Positions 23,940 through 32,722 of a DNA stretch of 64,000 bases are shown here, in pieces. A program made the position numbers and the translations under genes. Below the pieces are notes generated by a model. The model saw only the letters and a program-made list of their open reading frames with translations. It was not told the DNA's origin and did no database searches. How positions within the stretch are numbered: the stretch's first letter is position 1; each line of letters starts with the position of its first letter. Source of the DNA: Jiangella endophytica (lineage in GTDB: Bacteria; Actinomycetota; Actinomycetes; Jiangellales; Jiangellaceae); NCBI RefSeq assembly GCF_003427025.1, contig NZ_QVAI01000002.1, positions 310,001 to 374,000 of the forward strand, read 5' to 3'.

Positions 23940-26165
23940 TCACAAGGACTTGCCCTTCTTCCGGCGGCGCTCCTTACGCTGCTCCCTGAGCTGATCATCT
24001 CTGATCTGCTGCCACTTCTTCTGCTGCTGGTACCGACGATCGCGTTCGTTCGCGGCGCGCGCCTCGTCAGGCGTGAGGGTTTTGCGCTCGGCGCGGTTCT
24101 GCGCCCGATGTTCGAGATTCAGCCGGCGTCGATCGCGCTTCATCTGCTCGAGCAGCCGGCGGCGTTGCTCCGGTGCCGAATTGACCCGCTCAGCGCCGTA
24201 CCGACCCCGCGTCATGCGAGCGATGCGCTCAGCTCGGCGCGTCTTGTTGTCGAGCTTGCGCAGCCGCGCTTGGTCGGCACGATCGGCCCGGGCGATCTCG
24301 GATCGGCGCCGCAGCGTGTTGACCCGATTGACCGCGGCGTCGTTGCCCCGGCGTAGATGGTGTTGGACCCGGTGCCGTCGGGCGAACTCGACCGTGCGAC
24401 TGGCGCCGTTGGCCACTGCGTTGCGGGTGGCATGGCCGACGCTACGCACCGCCGTCGTCTTAGCGGCCATGGCACCGCCCTTGACGGCCAGGGAGCCGCC
24501 GCCCGTGGCCCAGACCATGCCGACGTTGCCGACGAGGCCGCTGGTGCGGCGGATCACGCCCTGGAGGCGACCCTGGCCGGGCGGCTGCCCGCTCATGTTG
24601 CGGGCGGCGTCGCTCATGGTGTTCAGGCTGCCCATGCGGCGCATGGCACCGCCCGGGCCGCCGCCGGTGGGCATGAGGGACGAACCGCCGAAGCCGCCTC
24701 CGCCTCCGCCGCCACCACCGGAGTTGAACCTCGACGCCATGGCGGCGGCGACGCGGTCCTTGGTCTCGTGGACGGCGCCGCGGCCGCGCCAGAAGAGCAC
24801 GATGCCGGCGATCAGCAGCAGGTCGATGAGCAGGAACTTGCCGATCTCGGCCCACCGGATGGTGCGGTCGTCGGCGTTGCCGGTGGGCGCGCGGCCCGAC
24901 GCCATGATGTCGGTGACGACGTGGAGGAACACGCCGAGGAAGACGATGCAGAACATCAGCATGAGGACGGTGGCGAACAACTGGCCGATGTTGCGCCACA
25001 GCACCGATCTGGCGCCGCCGGGGAGGATCGCCAGCAGCAGCGTGACCAGCAGCTTCACACACTGGACGAGGGCCGAGAGGCCCGCGATGAACACGACACC
25101 GGCGATGATGAGGATGAGGACCGCGAGGATCGTGACGGCCGGCTGGATGGCGAACTGTGCCATCCAGCTGTCGGGCCGGGCCATCTTGGCGAAGGTGTCG
25201 ACCTCGTCGTTGAGGCAGCTGCCGACCACCTTCCAGACCTCGGGGTCGTAGTCGACGGGTTCGTCGCCGGTGCCACCCCACCAGGTGCCGGGATCGGTCA
25301 GCTCGGACCCGGTGTCGACGCCGTCGGCGGCGGAGCCCCGGCCGGCGAGGTCGCGGTCCTCGAGATCGCCGCGGAGGTCGTCCTTCGAGGTGCTGTTGCC
25401 GGCATGGGAGAGCGCGACGACGTAGGCCTCTTCACAGTCGCCATCGAGGATGTAGCCGAAGTTGACCAGCATCGCCGGGTGGTAGAGGAACGTGCTGAGG
25501 ATGCTCTCGCCCGGACTGACCTGCTGGTTCTCGGGGTTGGTGAGGTCGTCGAGGTAGTCGTCGTCGTTGACGATCTGGCCGACGAGGTACTGGGAGGTGT
25601 CGCGGGCGTCGTAGAGCAGGCCGTCCTGGGCGTCGTTGTCGCCGATGAGCCAGGTGATCGGGTTGATCGGCGCGAGGTTGTTGTCGGGATGCTCCCCGTT
25701 GTAGCTGATGGCCGCCACCGCATAGTTCGCGATGATCAGTGACAACAGGAGTTGGACGAGGCCCTTCCCCCACATGCCTCTGGCCATCCACAGCACGCAG
25801 ACGAACGCCGAGATGGTCAGCATCGCGACATACATGTTGAGGTTCGACAGCATGCCGGCGATGGAGTCCTGGAAGTCGCCGGCGATGCCGGTGAACCAGT
25901 CCAGCCACGTCATGCCGAGTACGAAGTCGGTGACCCACGCCAACGCGATGACCTGGAACTGGTAGATCGCCCAGGTGATCGACATGAGCACCTTGAAGAT
26001 CAGGTGGAACGGGTCGGTGATGCCGCCGGCGAGCGACAGTTGCACGTGAAACGCCGACAGCTCGCAGTTGCCCGTCGGGTTGATGAACTGGTCGCCGAGG
26101 CCGTCGCCGCCGGGTACCTGGCAGGCCTCGGCGACGATGCTGACCGCGCCGGCGACGAGGCTCAT
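23940..26165 (-). CDS. VirB6/TrbL-like polytopic channel protein of the T4SS
   Basis: A 741-aa protein. The N-terminal two thirds contain about seven to eight membrane helices. They are split by a large extracellular loop (about 170-320, with Asp-rich and Trp-Trp segments and scattered cysteines). The C-terminal cytoplasmic third begins with a poly-glycine stretch (about 480-495) and ends in a highly basic Arg/Lys/Gln region. This is the TrbL/VirB6-like layout of actinobacterial T4SSs, forming the inner-membrane channel. ATG 26165 overlaps the VirB4 stop by four bases. An upstream extension of the frame is a shadow of the virB4 coding sequence. Confidence 0.85.
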   Translation of the reverse strand: MSLVAGAVSIVAEACQVPGGDGLGDQFINPTGNCELSAFHVQLSLAGGITDPFHLIFKVLMSITWAIYQFQVIALAWVTDFVLGMTWLDWFTGIAGDFQDSIAGMLSNLNMYVAMLTISAFVCVLWMARGMWGKGLVQLLLSLIIANYAVAAISYNGEHPDNNLAPINPITWLIGDNDAQDGLLYDARDTSQYLVGQIVNDDDYLDDLTNPENQQVSPGESILSTFLYHPAMLVNFGYILDGDCEEAYVVALSHAGNSTSKDDLRGDLEDRDLAGRGSAADGVDTGSELTDPGTWWGGTGDEPVDYDPEVWKVVGSCLNDEVDTFAKMARPDSWMAQFAIQPAVTILAVLILIIAGVVFIAGLSALVQCVKLLVTLLLAILPGGARSVLWRNIGQLFATVLMLMFCIVFLGVFLHVVTDIMASGRAPTGNADDRTIRWAEIGKFLLIDLLLIAGIVLFWRGRGAVHETKDRVAAAMASRFNSGGGGGGGGGFGGSSLMPTGGGPGGAMRRMGSLNTMSDAARNMSGQPPGQGRLQGVIRRTSGLVGNVGMVWATGGGSLAVKGGAMAAKTTAVRSVGHATRNAVANGASRTVEFARRHRVQHHLRRGNDAAVNRVNTLRRRSEIARADRADQARLRKLDNKTRRAERIARMTRGRYGAERVNSAPEQRRRLLEQMKRDRRRLNLEHRAQNRAERKTLTPDEARAANERDRRYQQQKKWQQIRDDQLREQRKERRRKKGKSL

Positions 26166-28798
26166 GCGGGCCTCGACCCCACGGTGCGGTCGGTGCGGCC
26201 GGCCTCCAGCTCGGGCGGCTCGTCGCCGGTCTCGAGCTCGGAGACGCCGACCCGGGCCGCGATCCCGCGACCGAGCGCACCTCCCGGCCGCTGACCGCCG
26301 ATCAGCACCTCGGGCGGCGACGTCTTCATCGCCTCGAACCGCTCCGGCCGGGACGGCGGCATGACCTTGATCCGGGCGACGTTGCCGAGCGCGTCGCGCA
26401 TGAGCGCCTCGCCGCGGCGCATCTCGGGGACGCCGTCGGGGCCGACAGGGCTGGTGTGCTCGGTGATCAGCGCGACCAGCGACTCGTCGTCGGGGTCGAG
26501 GTCGAGCCATTTGAGGCCACGTTTGGCCAGGGTCTTGTCGCGGTGCCGCATGAGGATGCGCGTGGGGATCAGGCCACGCAGGGTGGCGTCGCCGAAGTCG
26601 CTCTCGGGGTCGTGGCTGCCCAGCGCGACCGCGGCCTGGTGCTTGCGGCCGTCGCGGACGAAGACGGTGATCTCGCGCTCACCCTCGGGTGAGGCGGTGA
26701 CGTGGTGCGCCTCGTCGACGATGAACAGCGCCAGCTCGGAGCGGTCGCCGAAGCAGACCTGCCGGCCCATGCTGGCCATCAGCGCGTACATGGCCCGGCC
26801 GAAGATCTTCTCCAGTTTCAGCTGCTCGAACAGGTGCGCGTGCTGCAGTTCGTCGCGGTCGGGCAGCTCCAGCGTGCGGGTCCAGAACACGATGGCGCGG
26901 TCGCTGAGCTCGACCGGCGGCAGCGAGGAGTCGAAGATGACGCGGCCGAACTCCTTGCGGGCGAAGACGTTCATCAGCCGGCCCAGCTCGTAGGCGCCGT
27001 CGAGCGTGCAGCTCTCCAGCAGGTGCTTGGTGAGATCGCCGAGCCCGCGGACGCCGTGCCGGGCCAGGTACCCGACCTCCAGCACCTCCGACAGCAGCAC
27101 GCCGCGCTCGGACGTCGGCGAGACGTTCAGCAGCGGGGTCAGGAACGACTGCGCGACCCGGGAGCCGGTGTGCCGGTCGAACACCCGGAGTGGGTCCATG
27201 CTCATGGTGGGGTCGACCACGGAGACGACGGTGGGCGTGGTGAGCGCGCGGGCCATCGTCACCCACTCGCCGGACTCCGTGCGGTCGAGCGCGATGAACC
27301 GGCCGCCGCGGTCGACGGTGTCGGCGGCGATCTTCTTCAGCGCGACCGACTTGCCGGCACCCAGCTCGCCGGCGATGGCCAGCGAGCCGGACACGTCGAG
27401 CCGCGTGGTCGCGCCGGCGGGATCGTGGTGCACGACGCCGGTCTGGCCGGTGGAGATGTTCAGCCCGAGCAGGCTGCCCTTGCTGTCGCCGACGTCGCAG
27501 GTGACCACCGGAACCGACGCGGAGAAGGAGTGCGACGTGGTGATCTGGGCGAACTCACGGGCCGCCTTGGACAGCGGGGCGCCGGGGAGCATGGCCCACC
27601 AGAGGTCCTCCTGGTTGCCCAGCGGATGCGTCAGCTTGAATCCGGACGCGCCGTAGAACGCCTGCAGCTCCTTGGCCTGGTCCATGACCTGCTCGCCCGT
27701 GCGCCCGGCGACGCAGAAGATGACCGTGGCCTCGACCTCGACCTCGAGGTCGTCGGCGGACAGCAGCGCCTCGTACTCGGCGAGGTCGCGGGCGGACCGC
27801 TCGATGGCGTGCATGCCGGTGGTGAGCTGACCCTCCTGCTGGAGGAACTGGTCGTTGAGGTTGGCGACGGCGCGGCGGTTGCGCGCGACGACCTCTTCGC
27901 GGGTGCGCGTGTGCAGCCGGACCGCCCAGTCGACGTCGAGGCCGGCGTCGTCGACACGGCCCAGGTACTCGCCGCCGGGGAACACCATGCCGTCGGCGGG
28001 GGTGTCGGCCAGCGCCAGCAGGCCCTGATAGGAGACGGCGTCGGGCTGGTCGGGCTGGGTGATCTTGACGTACTTGCGGCGCAGCGGGTTCCAGCTCTTG
28101 AGCTGCTTGCGGTCGAGCTCGGTCTGCCCGCCCTCGTCGATCAGTGCGTCGGGCCAGAGCACGCCGTGACGGGGCACGACGGCGGCTTCGTGGTCGGCCC
28201 GCGTCTCGGGGAGGTCCATGTCGGCGAACAGGCCGCGCTGGAGCGTGTGCTGGTACAGCCAGACCAGCTGGGCGACGGTGGCCGCACGGGGCCGGAACAC
28301 GGCCGGGATGCCGAGCTCGACCTTGCGGGCCTGCTCGGTGCGCAGCTTCAACTCGGCCGGCGAGACGCCGTGGCGAGGCAGCGCGAGCTGGTCGCGGAAG
28401 TCGTCGACGGCGGCCCGGAAGGACTCGCCGAGGTTGCCGAACCGGCCGCCGTTGCGCAGCGGGACGCTCAGCCAGAACGTCCGCTGCCCCAGCGCGAGGT
28501 CGTCGAGGGTGTCGAGGGTGGCCTCGCACTCGGCCGCCCACTCGGGGCAGTGCTCGAGCGGGATGCCGTTGATCATCCGCTCGACGATGGCCGCGGGGTC
28601 GAGCGCGGCACAGGCACCCACCAGCAGCGCCTCGCCGGGAAGCGCCCGTAGCAACGCCTGGTGCGCCGCCCGCACGCCGTGCTTGTCCTTGTCGGGCCGG
28701 AAGCCGTACGGCAGCGCCTGCAGCCGCCAGGTCGCCCATACCGTCCCACCCCGCGACCAGAGCAGATGGCCGGCCATGGCCCGCGCCGGACTACGCAT
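26162..28798 (-). CDS. VirB4-family T4SS ATPase
   Basis: An 878-aa protein matching the actinobacterial VirB4/TraC-like ATPases (SCO6880-related). The N-terminal half is the less conserved structural domain. The C-terminal half has Walker A GELGAGKS (about 477-484) and Walker B LFIVDEAHH (about 688-696). These are followed by a conserved VALGSHDPE segment in the place of the VirB4 sensor motif. VirB4 energises pilus or channel assembly and substrate transfer. I prefer ATG 28798 with GTGAGGA just before it over GTG 28807. The gene overlaps the upstream stop by eight bases and the downstream start by four, so it lies in a tightly coupled block. Confidence 0.93.
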   Translation of the reverse strand: MRSPARAMAGHLLWSRGGTVWATWRLQALPYGFRPDKDKHGVRAAHQALLRALPGEALLVGACAALDPAAIVERMINGIPLEHCPEWAAECEATLDTLDDLALGQRTFWLSVPLRNGGRFGNLGESFRAAVDDFRDQLALPRHGVSPAELKLRTEQARKVELGIPAVFRPRAATVAQLVWLYQHTLQRGLFADMDLPETRADHEAAVVPRHGVLWPDALIDEGGQTELDRKQLKSWNPLRRKYVKITQPDQPDAVSYQGLLALADTPADGMVFPGGEYLGRVDDAGLDVDWAVRLHTRTREEVVARNRRAVANLNDQFLQQEGQLTTGMHAIERSARDLAEYEALLSADDLEVEVEATVIFCVAGRTGEQVMDQAKELQAFYGASGFKLTHPLGNQEDLWWAMLPGAPLSKAAREFAQITTSHSFSASVPVVTCDVGDSKGSLLGLNISTGQTGVVHHDPAGATTRLDVSGSLAIAGELGAGKSVALKKIAADTVDRGGRFIALDRTESGEWVTMARALTTPTVVSVVDPTMSMDPLRVFDRHTGSRVAQSFLTPLLNVSPTSERGVLLSEVLEVGYLARHGVRGLGDLTKHLLESCTLDGAYELGRLMNVFARKEFGRVIFDSSLPPVELSDRAIVFWTRTLELPDRDELQHAHLFEQLKLEKIFGRAMYALMASMGRQVCFGDRSELALFIVDEAHHVTASPEGEREITVFVRDGRKHQAAVALGSHDPESDFGDATLRGLIPTRILMRHRDKTLAKRGLKWLDLDPDDESLVALITEHTSPVGPDGVPEMRRGEALMRDALGNVARIKVMPPSRPERFEAMKTSPPEVLIGGQRPGGALGRGIAARVGVSELETGDEPPELEAGRTDRTVGSRPA

Positions 28799-29522
28799 CG
28801 TCCTCACCCCACGAATCGCTGACCTCGCCGCTCCCCTGCCGGACGGCGGTGCGCTGCTGGCTCCGCGGACGCGGCGCCGGGCGCCGTCCGTTCACGGGTT
28901 GGTCCTGCTGGTCGGCCGGGAGCAGGGCCAGCAGCGCCTGCACCCCGCTCAGTGGAGCGGCCGGGGCCGCGACCGGTTCGATCGCCGTGACCGGCTCGGC
29001 GAGCGGTTCGGCAACCGGCTCCGGAGTGCGGCCCAGACGGTGTCGCAACCCGTCGGGCAGCTCGTGATCGGCGGCGACTCCCGGCTCGAGACCGGCCCAT
29101 GGATCGGTTCCGGGGAGCGCGCCGAGGTAGACGCTCGTCCGGCTGCGAACGCGGCGCGGCCGGCGGAACCGCACCGGCCGGCCCTGGTACCGGCCCGACG
29201 CGGGCGCGTTGAGCACGCGGTACAGACCGAGCAGCGCATACAACGGGTTGCGGCCGTTCATCGGCAGCCGGCCGATGAGGAAGACCGCGCCGAACGCCAC
29301 GCCGAACAGCAACGCGATGTTGCCGAAGACGCCGAAGACGCCCCAGGTGCCGATGGTCAGCCCGCCGACGACGATGATGACGATGGCCGCGATGAGCTGC
29401 TGGACCGTGTACGGCCCGCCGGGGATCTTCGTGCCGTCGGGCATGCGCCCGAGCAGCTGCGGGAACTTCCGCGCCCGCGTGTAGTACTTGACGGTCTCCA
29501 GTTCGTCCGGGTCCTCGGCCAT
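28791..29522 (-). CDS. PrgI/VirB3-like membrane protein (SCO6880-like N-terminal family)
   Basis: A 243-aa protein. The N-terminal 60 residues resemble the PrgI-type family (KYYTRARKFPQLLGRMPDGTKI, PYTVQQL). Two closely spaced membrane helices follow at about 43-66 and 68-87. The next phrase, NGRNPLYALLGLYR, is typical of actinobacterial VirB3-like proteins, and a Pro/Glu/Arg-rich cytoplasmic tail closes the protein. VirB3-like proteins partner directly with VirB4, which is encoded next and overlaps it. The large tail (about 140-243) is longer than in classical VirB3. Confidence 0.82.
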   Translation of the reverse strand: MAEDPDELETVKYYTRARKFPQLLGRMPDGTKIPGGPYTVQQLIAAIVIIVVGGLTIGTWGVFGVFGNIALLFGVAFGAVFLIGRLPMNGRNPLYALLGLYRVLNAPASGRYQGRPVRFRRPRRVRSRTSVYLGALPGTDPWAGLEPGVAADHELPDGLRHRLGRTPEPVAEPLAEPVTAIEPVAAPAAPLSGVQALLALLPADQQDQPVNGRRPAPRPRSQQRTAVRQGSGEVSDSWGEDDA

Positions 29523-29573
29523 CGATCGTCACCTCCGCCCTGGGTCTCGTGGCTGGCCTTCGGGTGTGGAGCG

Positions 29574-29903
29574 CTACGTCGGATCGACCTGGTGGGGCAC
29601 CGATGCCGACCCGGACCCGGGGAGGTCCTCGCCGACGGTGTCGTCCAGGGAGGTGACGTTGTAGACGATCCAGATGAAGACGCCGGCCGCGAGCGCGGAG
29701 ACGATGATCGTGCCGATGGCGAACTTCGACTGGACCGCCTTGTAGACCACGAACAGGACGGCCACCGTGATGGCCACGATCTGGAGCACCTCCCGCAGGT
29801 TCACTGCGGTGTTGGAGGTCCAGTCGAGCAGTCCGGCCTGGATGGTGATGGACGAGGTGGCGAGGTCGGGTGCCGTCGCCGTGAGTCCGCTGATGAGGCC
29901 CAT
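29574..29903 (-). CDS. VirB2/TrbC-like small membrane protein (pilin-like)
   Basis: A 109-aa protein with two hydrophobic helices (about 38-58 and 64-85) separated by a short basic loop (YKAVQSKFA), and an acidic, Gly/Ser-rich C-terminus. This is the two-helix hairpin of VirB2/TrbC-type T4SS subunits. No signal peptide is evident. Its place, between the TcpC-like gene and the VirB3-VirB4 pair, is the usual one for the pilin-like subunit in Gram-positive T4SS operons. A stand-alone holin-like protein would be the alternative reading. Confidence 0.72.
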   Translation of the reverse strand: MGLISGLTATAPDLATSSITIQAGLLDWTSNTAVNLREVLQIVAITVAVLFVVYKAVQSKFAIGTIIVSALAAGVFIWIVYNVTSLDDTVGEDLPGSGSASVPHQVDPT

Positions 29904-29949
29904 GGCTCCTACTCCTTGTATGCGGGCTGTCGTGTGTCGTGGTGGGCTG

Positions 29950-31197
29950 CTAGGGCGACTCGGTGGTCGACCCCGTGGCTGCTGGGTGTGATTCGGCCTC
30001 CCTCGTCGGTTCCGCGGACGGTGTGCTGCTTGGGCCCTGGGACGAGGTCCCCTGCGAGGTGCTCGTCCCAGGAGTCGGGGTGGTGACCGGCACCGGCGCG
30101 GGCAGCGGGACCGGCTCGGCCAGTGCGGGCGACGTACGCAGCCGGGCGACCTCCCAGCGTCCCTCGCGGGCCTGGAGCGCCAGGGAGTACTGAGCGCCGA
30201 GTTGCTCGCCGTTGGAGCCGCTCAGTGTGACGTTGGCCTGGACCTCGGTGGTCTCGCCGTCGGACGGCTCGTCGCTCGGCGCCTCGCCGCCGGCGGCGAC
30301 GAGGGTGTCGACGCGGACGCCGGCGTACGGCACCGGGTTCAGCACCCGGAACGACGTGCCCGGGGCGCTGTAGGCCTCGAGCGAGGCCTGGTCGCCGCTG
30401 ACGAGCATGGCGTTGAGGAAGTTGGCCACCCGGGCGAACGCGGGGTGCCCGGCCGGCAGGCCGTGGTCATAGGCGGAGGCGAGCTGCTCGAACTCGTCGG
30501 GGGCCGGCACCGGCGCGGGCAGCGCCTGCGCGATCATCTCGCCGTCGACGTAGAGGACAGGCACCTGGAAGTAGAGGCGTCCGGACGTGATGCGCTCGAC
30601 CGGCTCGGCGTCGGCGTCGCCCTCGCCATCGTCCGCGGGGGTCTCGGCCGGGCTCTCCGCCGGCTCGGCCGCGGGCTCGGCGTCGGCCGGCGGCTTGCCC
30701 TCCGCGGCGTCGACGCCGACCGTGACCGACCACAGGCCGCTGTCGTCCTTGACGATCTCGGCGACCGCGGATCCGGAGGTGGTCCACGCGACGTTGGGCC
30801 GGCTCTTTCCGAGGTCGCCGAAGTACGGCCGCAGGGCGTCGGACTTCTCGGACGGCGTCTCGAGCCAGGCGACGACGGCGCGCTCGGCGAACTCGCTGAC
30901 TGCGGCCGCTTCGCCGATGCGGTCGACGGCGCCGTCCTGCTGGACGACCGGGCGGGTCTCGGGCATCAGCACCTGCAGCGCCAGCGCCAGAGGGCCGGCG
31001 ATGAGGGCGGCCCACAGCAGCCCGACGACGACACGGGTGGCGAGTTGGGAGCCGCCGGTCCACGTGTGCTGTTCCGAGCCCTGCGTCTCGGCGGCCGCGG
31101 TGTCGCGACCGGTGTTGCGCCCGCCGTTGCGCCCCCCGCCGTCGGCGTCGTTGTCCTTCGGCTCTTTCGGCGGCCCGAAGCCCCAGTTGATCTTCAT
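29950..31197 (-). CDS. TcpC/VirB8-like conjugation-type membrane protein
   Basis: A 415-aa protein with a polar cytoplasmic N-terminus (about 1-55), one membrane helix (about 56-78) and two extracellular NTF2-like domains (about 95-235 and 240-350). A long Thr/Ser/Pro-rich tail ends the protein. The tandem NTF2-like layout and the phrases FAERAVVAWL and RVANFLNAMLVSG fit TcpC (Tn916 Orf13-like), the VirB8 equivalent of Gram-positive T4SSs. An Ala/Glu/Asp-rich insertion (about 150-190) interrupts the first domain. The start overlaps the stop of the small upstream gene by four bases. Confidence 0.83.
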   Translation of the reverse strand: MKINWGFGPPKEPKDNDADGGGRNGGRNTGRDTAAAETQGSEQHTWTGGSQLATRVVVGLLWAALIAGPLALALQVLMPETRPVVQQDGAVDRIGEAAAVSEFAERAVVAWLETPSEKSDALRPYFGDLGKSRPNVAWTTSGSAVAEIVKDDSGLWSVTVGVDAAEGKPPADAEPAAEPAESPAETPADDGEGDADAEPVERITSGRLYFQVPVLYVDGEMIAQALPAPVPAPDEFEQLASAYDHGLPAGHPAFARVANFLNAMLVSGDQASLEAYSAPGTSFRVLNPVPYAGVRVDTLVAAGGEAPSDEPSDGETTEVQANVTLSGSNGEQLGAQYSLALQAREGRWEVARLRTSPALAEPVPLPAPVPVTTPTPGTSTSQGTSSQGPSSTPSAEPTREAESHPAATGSTTESP

Positions 31198-31520
31198 GGC
31201 GCCGGTTCCTGGTACGTCGCGTCGTACCGGTGCGGGCTCGAGGACGGCGGAGCCACCTCACCGTCCGAGCCCGCACCGGAGTCGAAACCGACCGCGCCGG
31301 GTTCCCAGGGCTCACGCAGATCGGCCACGTGCACCAGCCGTTCGAGCGCCTCCTGCGCACGGTCGGCGTTGGCGCCCACGACGTCGTGCAGCCGCTTGGC
31401 CGCATCGCGATCGAAGGGGTCGGCGATGAGCTGAGCGAGCTCCCGGTCGATGGCCCGTCGCGCTGCCAGCACCGTGGCCGCGTCCATGAGCGACTGCCGG
31501 TTGCTGAAGCGCTCTGTCAT
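31194..31520 (-). CDS. small cytoplasmic protein, first gene of the T4SS-like operon
   Basis: A 108-aa protein with two long helices (about 5-40 and 42-70, Ala/Arg/Asp/Glu-rich) and a Ser/Pro-rich C-terminus. No membrane segment is seen. ATG 31520 has GAGGAG seven bases upstream; the longer open frame further upstream has no such signal and covers the divergent promoter region. As the first gene, overlapping the TcpC-like gene by four bases, it may be a regulatory or assembly subunit, but I recognise no family. Confidence 0.75.
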   Translation of the reverse strand: MTERFSNRQSLMDAATVLAARRAIDRELAQLIADPFDRDAAKRLHDVVGANADRAQEALERLVHVADLREPWEPGAVGFDSGAGSDGEVAPPSSSPHRYDATYQEPAP

Positions 31521-31773
31521 GTCGGGCTCCTCGGTCGGCGGGTCGGTTGTCTGGGTAGGTGCCGGGGGATGGGGTCTTGTGACGGGGTGATCGGGGCGGG
31601 TTGTGGCAGCGGATCGGGCATTTGGATCATCACGGGCATTAGGCAAGCCGCTGACCTGCGTACTCCCCAACCGGGCAAGAGCAAGAACCCACCCGAGGGC
31701 CTTGCGGGCAAGAGCCAGGGCAAGCCCTTCGGACCACGGTGGAGGCGTCGATCCACCCCGGAGGAGACACTCG
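31521..31773. promoter_or_regulatory. divergent promoter region with direct repeats
   Basis: These 253 bases separate the T4SS-like operon (minus) from the sigma-like gene (plus) and must hold both promoters. The 10-mer GGGCAAGAGC occurs at 31673-31682 and 31706-31715, 33 bases (about three helical turns) apart. Related GGCAAG strings lie at about 31652 and 31718. I could not assign -35/-10 boxes with confidence. Confidence 0.5.
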
Positions 31774-32574
31774 ATGCCCATCCCCGTCGCCACTGCCCAC
31801 GACGTCACCCGCACCGGTGCCCGCCGCCGCACGGACGCCAGTCTCGTGGGCCGCTTGAACACCGAATGGAGCCGGCTCTGCGCCGACCCGCGCACCGAAC
31901 CCGCCGTCGCTCACTGGGGCCGGCGGCACCCCGAGCTGTCCGGCTGCTTCGCCCTCGACGACGTCGAACTGGCCGTCGCCGCGGCCGACCCGGAGCGGGC
32001 CGACCAGATCCTGCTCGCGCTGCTGCGCCTCGCCCAGACCGGCGACTCACTGGCCGGCCGCACCGTGCTGCAGCTGATGCTCGGCAAGGCCGTCCGCATC
32101 GCCACGACGCGCGCGGGCCGAGACACCAGACCGGCCCTCGAGCACACCGCCGTCGCCGCCCTGTGGACGACCATCGCGACCTATCCGATCGAGCGCCGGC
32201 CGGCCAAGGTCGCGGCGAACATCGCCATGGAGACGCTGCGCGCCGTCACCGGCGAACTGACCCATCAGCTCACCGAGACCCCCACGAGCCCCGACCTCCT
32301 GGCCGCCGACCTCATGGAGCTGACCCCGTCCGAGCGGACCACCGCCGACCACGAACTGCTCGACCTGCTCACGTGGGCGGTCGACGAAGGCACCATCACG
32401 GCGGCCGACGCGACCCTGATCCTCGACATCTACACGCCGGCCCCTGGGACGGACGGCGGCGCGGCCGCGGCGGCACGGCACGGCCTCACCTGGCCGGCGG
32501 CGCGGCAACGGGCCAGCCGGGCCATTCGCAAGGTCGCCCGCCAGCTCCGCGCCGACGTCCCCGCGGCGGCGTGA
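31774..32574 (+). CDS. sigma-factor-like HTH protein, divergent from the T4SS operon
   Basis: A 266-aa cytoplasmic protein. The middle is helical, with a region that resembles sigma region 2 only loosely (LEHTAVAALWTTIATYP). The C-terminal phrase AARHGLTWPAARQRASRAIRKVARQL has the form of a region-4 helix-turn-helix. ATG 31774 has GAGGAG seven bases upstream. Such sigma-like proteins are sometimes found next to actinobacterial T4SS or tad genes. A regulatory role for the divergent operon is inference. It is followed by a small hairpin (32600-32617). Confidence 0.68.
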   Translation: MPIPVATAHDVTRTGARRRTDASLVGRLNTEWSRLCADPRTEPAVAHWGRRHPELSGCFALDDVELAVAAADPERADQILLALLRLAQTGDSLAGRTVLQLMLGKAVRIATTRAGRDTRPALEHTAVAALWTTIATYPIERRPAKVAANIAMETLRAVTGELTHQLTETPTSPDLLAADLMELTPSERTTADHELLDLLTWAVDEGTITAADATLILDIYTPAPGTDGGAAAAARHGLTWPAARQRASRAIRKVARQLRADVPAAA

Positions 32575-32599
32575 CCGGACCCCGGCGGCGGAAGCGGCG

Positions 32600-32617
32600 G
32601 CGCAGGAAGGCCTGCGC
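32600..32617 (+). terminator. small hairpin after the sigma-like gene
   Basis: GCGCAGG (32600-32606) and CCTGCGC (32611-32617) form a perfect 7-bp stem with a 4-base loop, 26 bases after the stop. No U-tract follows, so a terminator role is only plausible. Confidence 0.45.
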
Positions 32618-32632
32618 TCGGCGATGGCCACG

Positions 32633-32722
32633 CCTCGATGCCGGGCGCCTCGACACCGGGTTGTTCGGTGCCGGGCCGTTCGGTGCCGGGCCGTTCGGTG
32701 CCGGGCCGTTCGATGCCGGTCG
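32633..32722. repeat. 15-base tandem repeat, six copies
   Basis: Six consecutive 15-base units cover 32633-32722. The central three are identical (GTTCGGTGCCGGGCC at 32663, 32678 and 32693). The flanking ones diverge: CCTCGATGCCGGGCG, CCTCGACACCGGGTT and GTTCGATGCCGGTCG. The unit length keeps all frames in register, so a protein repeat is possible (GPFGA-like). No start, ribosome site or intact host gene is visible. Confidence 0.8.

Noticed and set aside
23940-26510. Longer 856-aa version of the VirB6-like protein
   Set aside because: The extra N-terminal 115 residues are Arg-rich and overlap the end of virB4 in another frame; ATG 26165 with the ATGA overlap is the sensible start.
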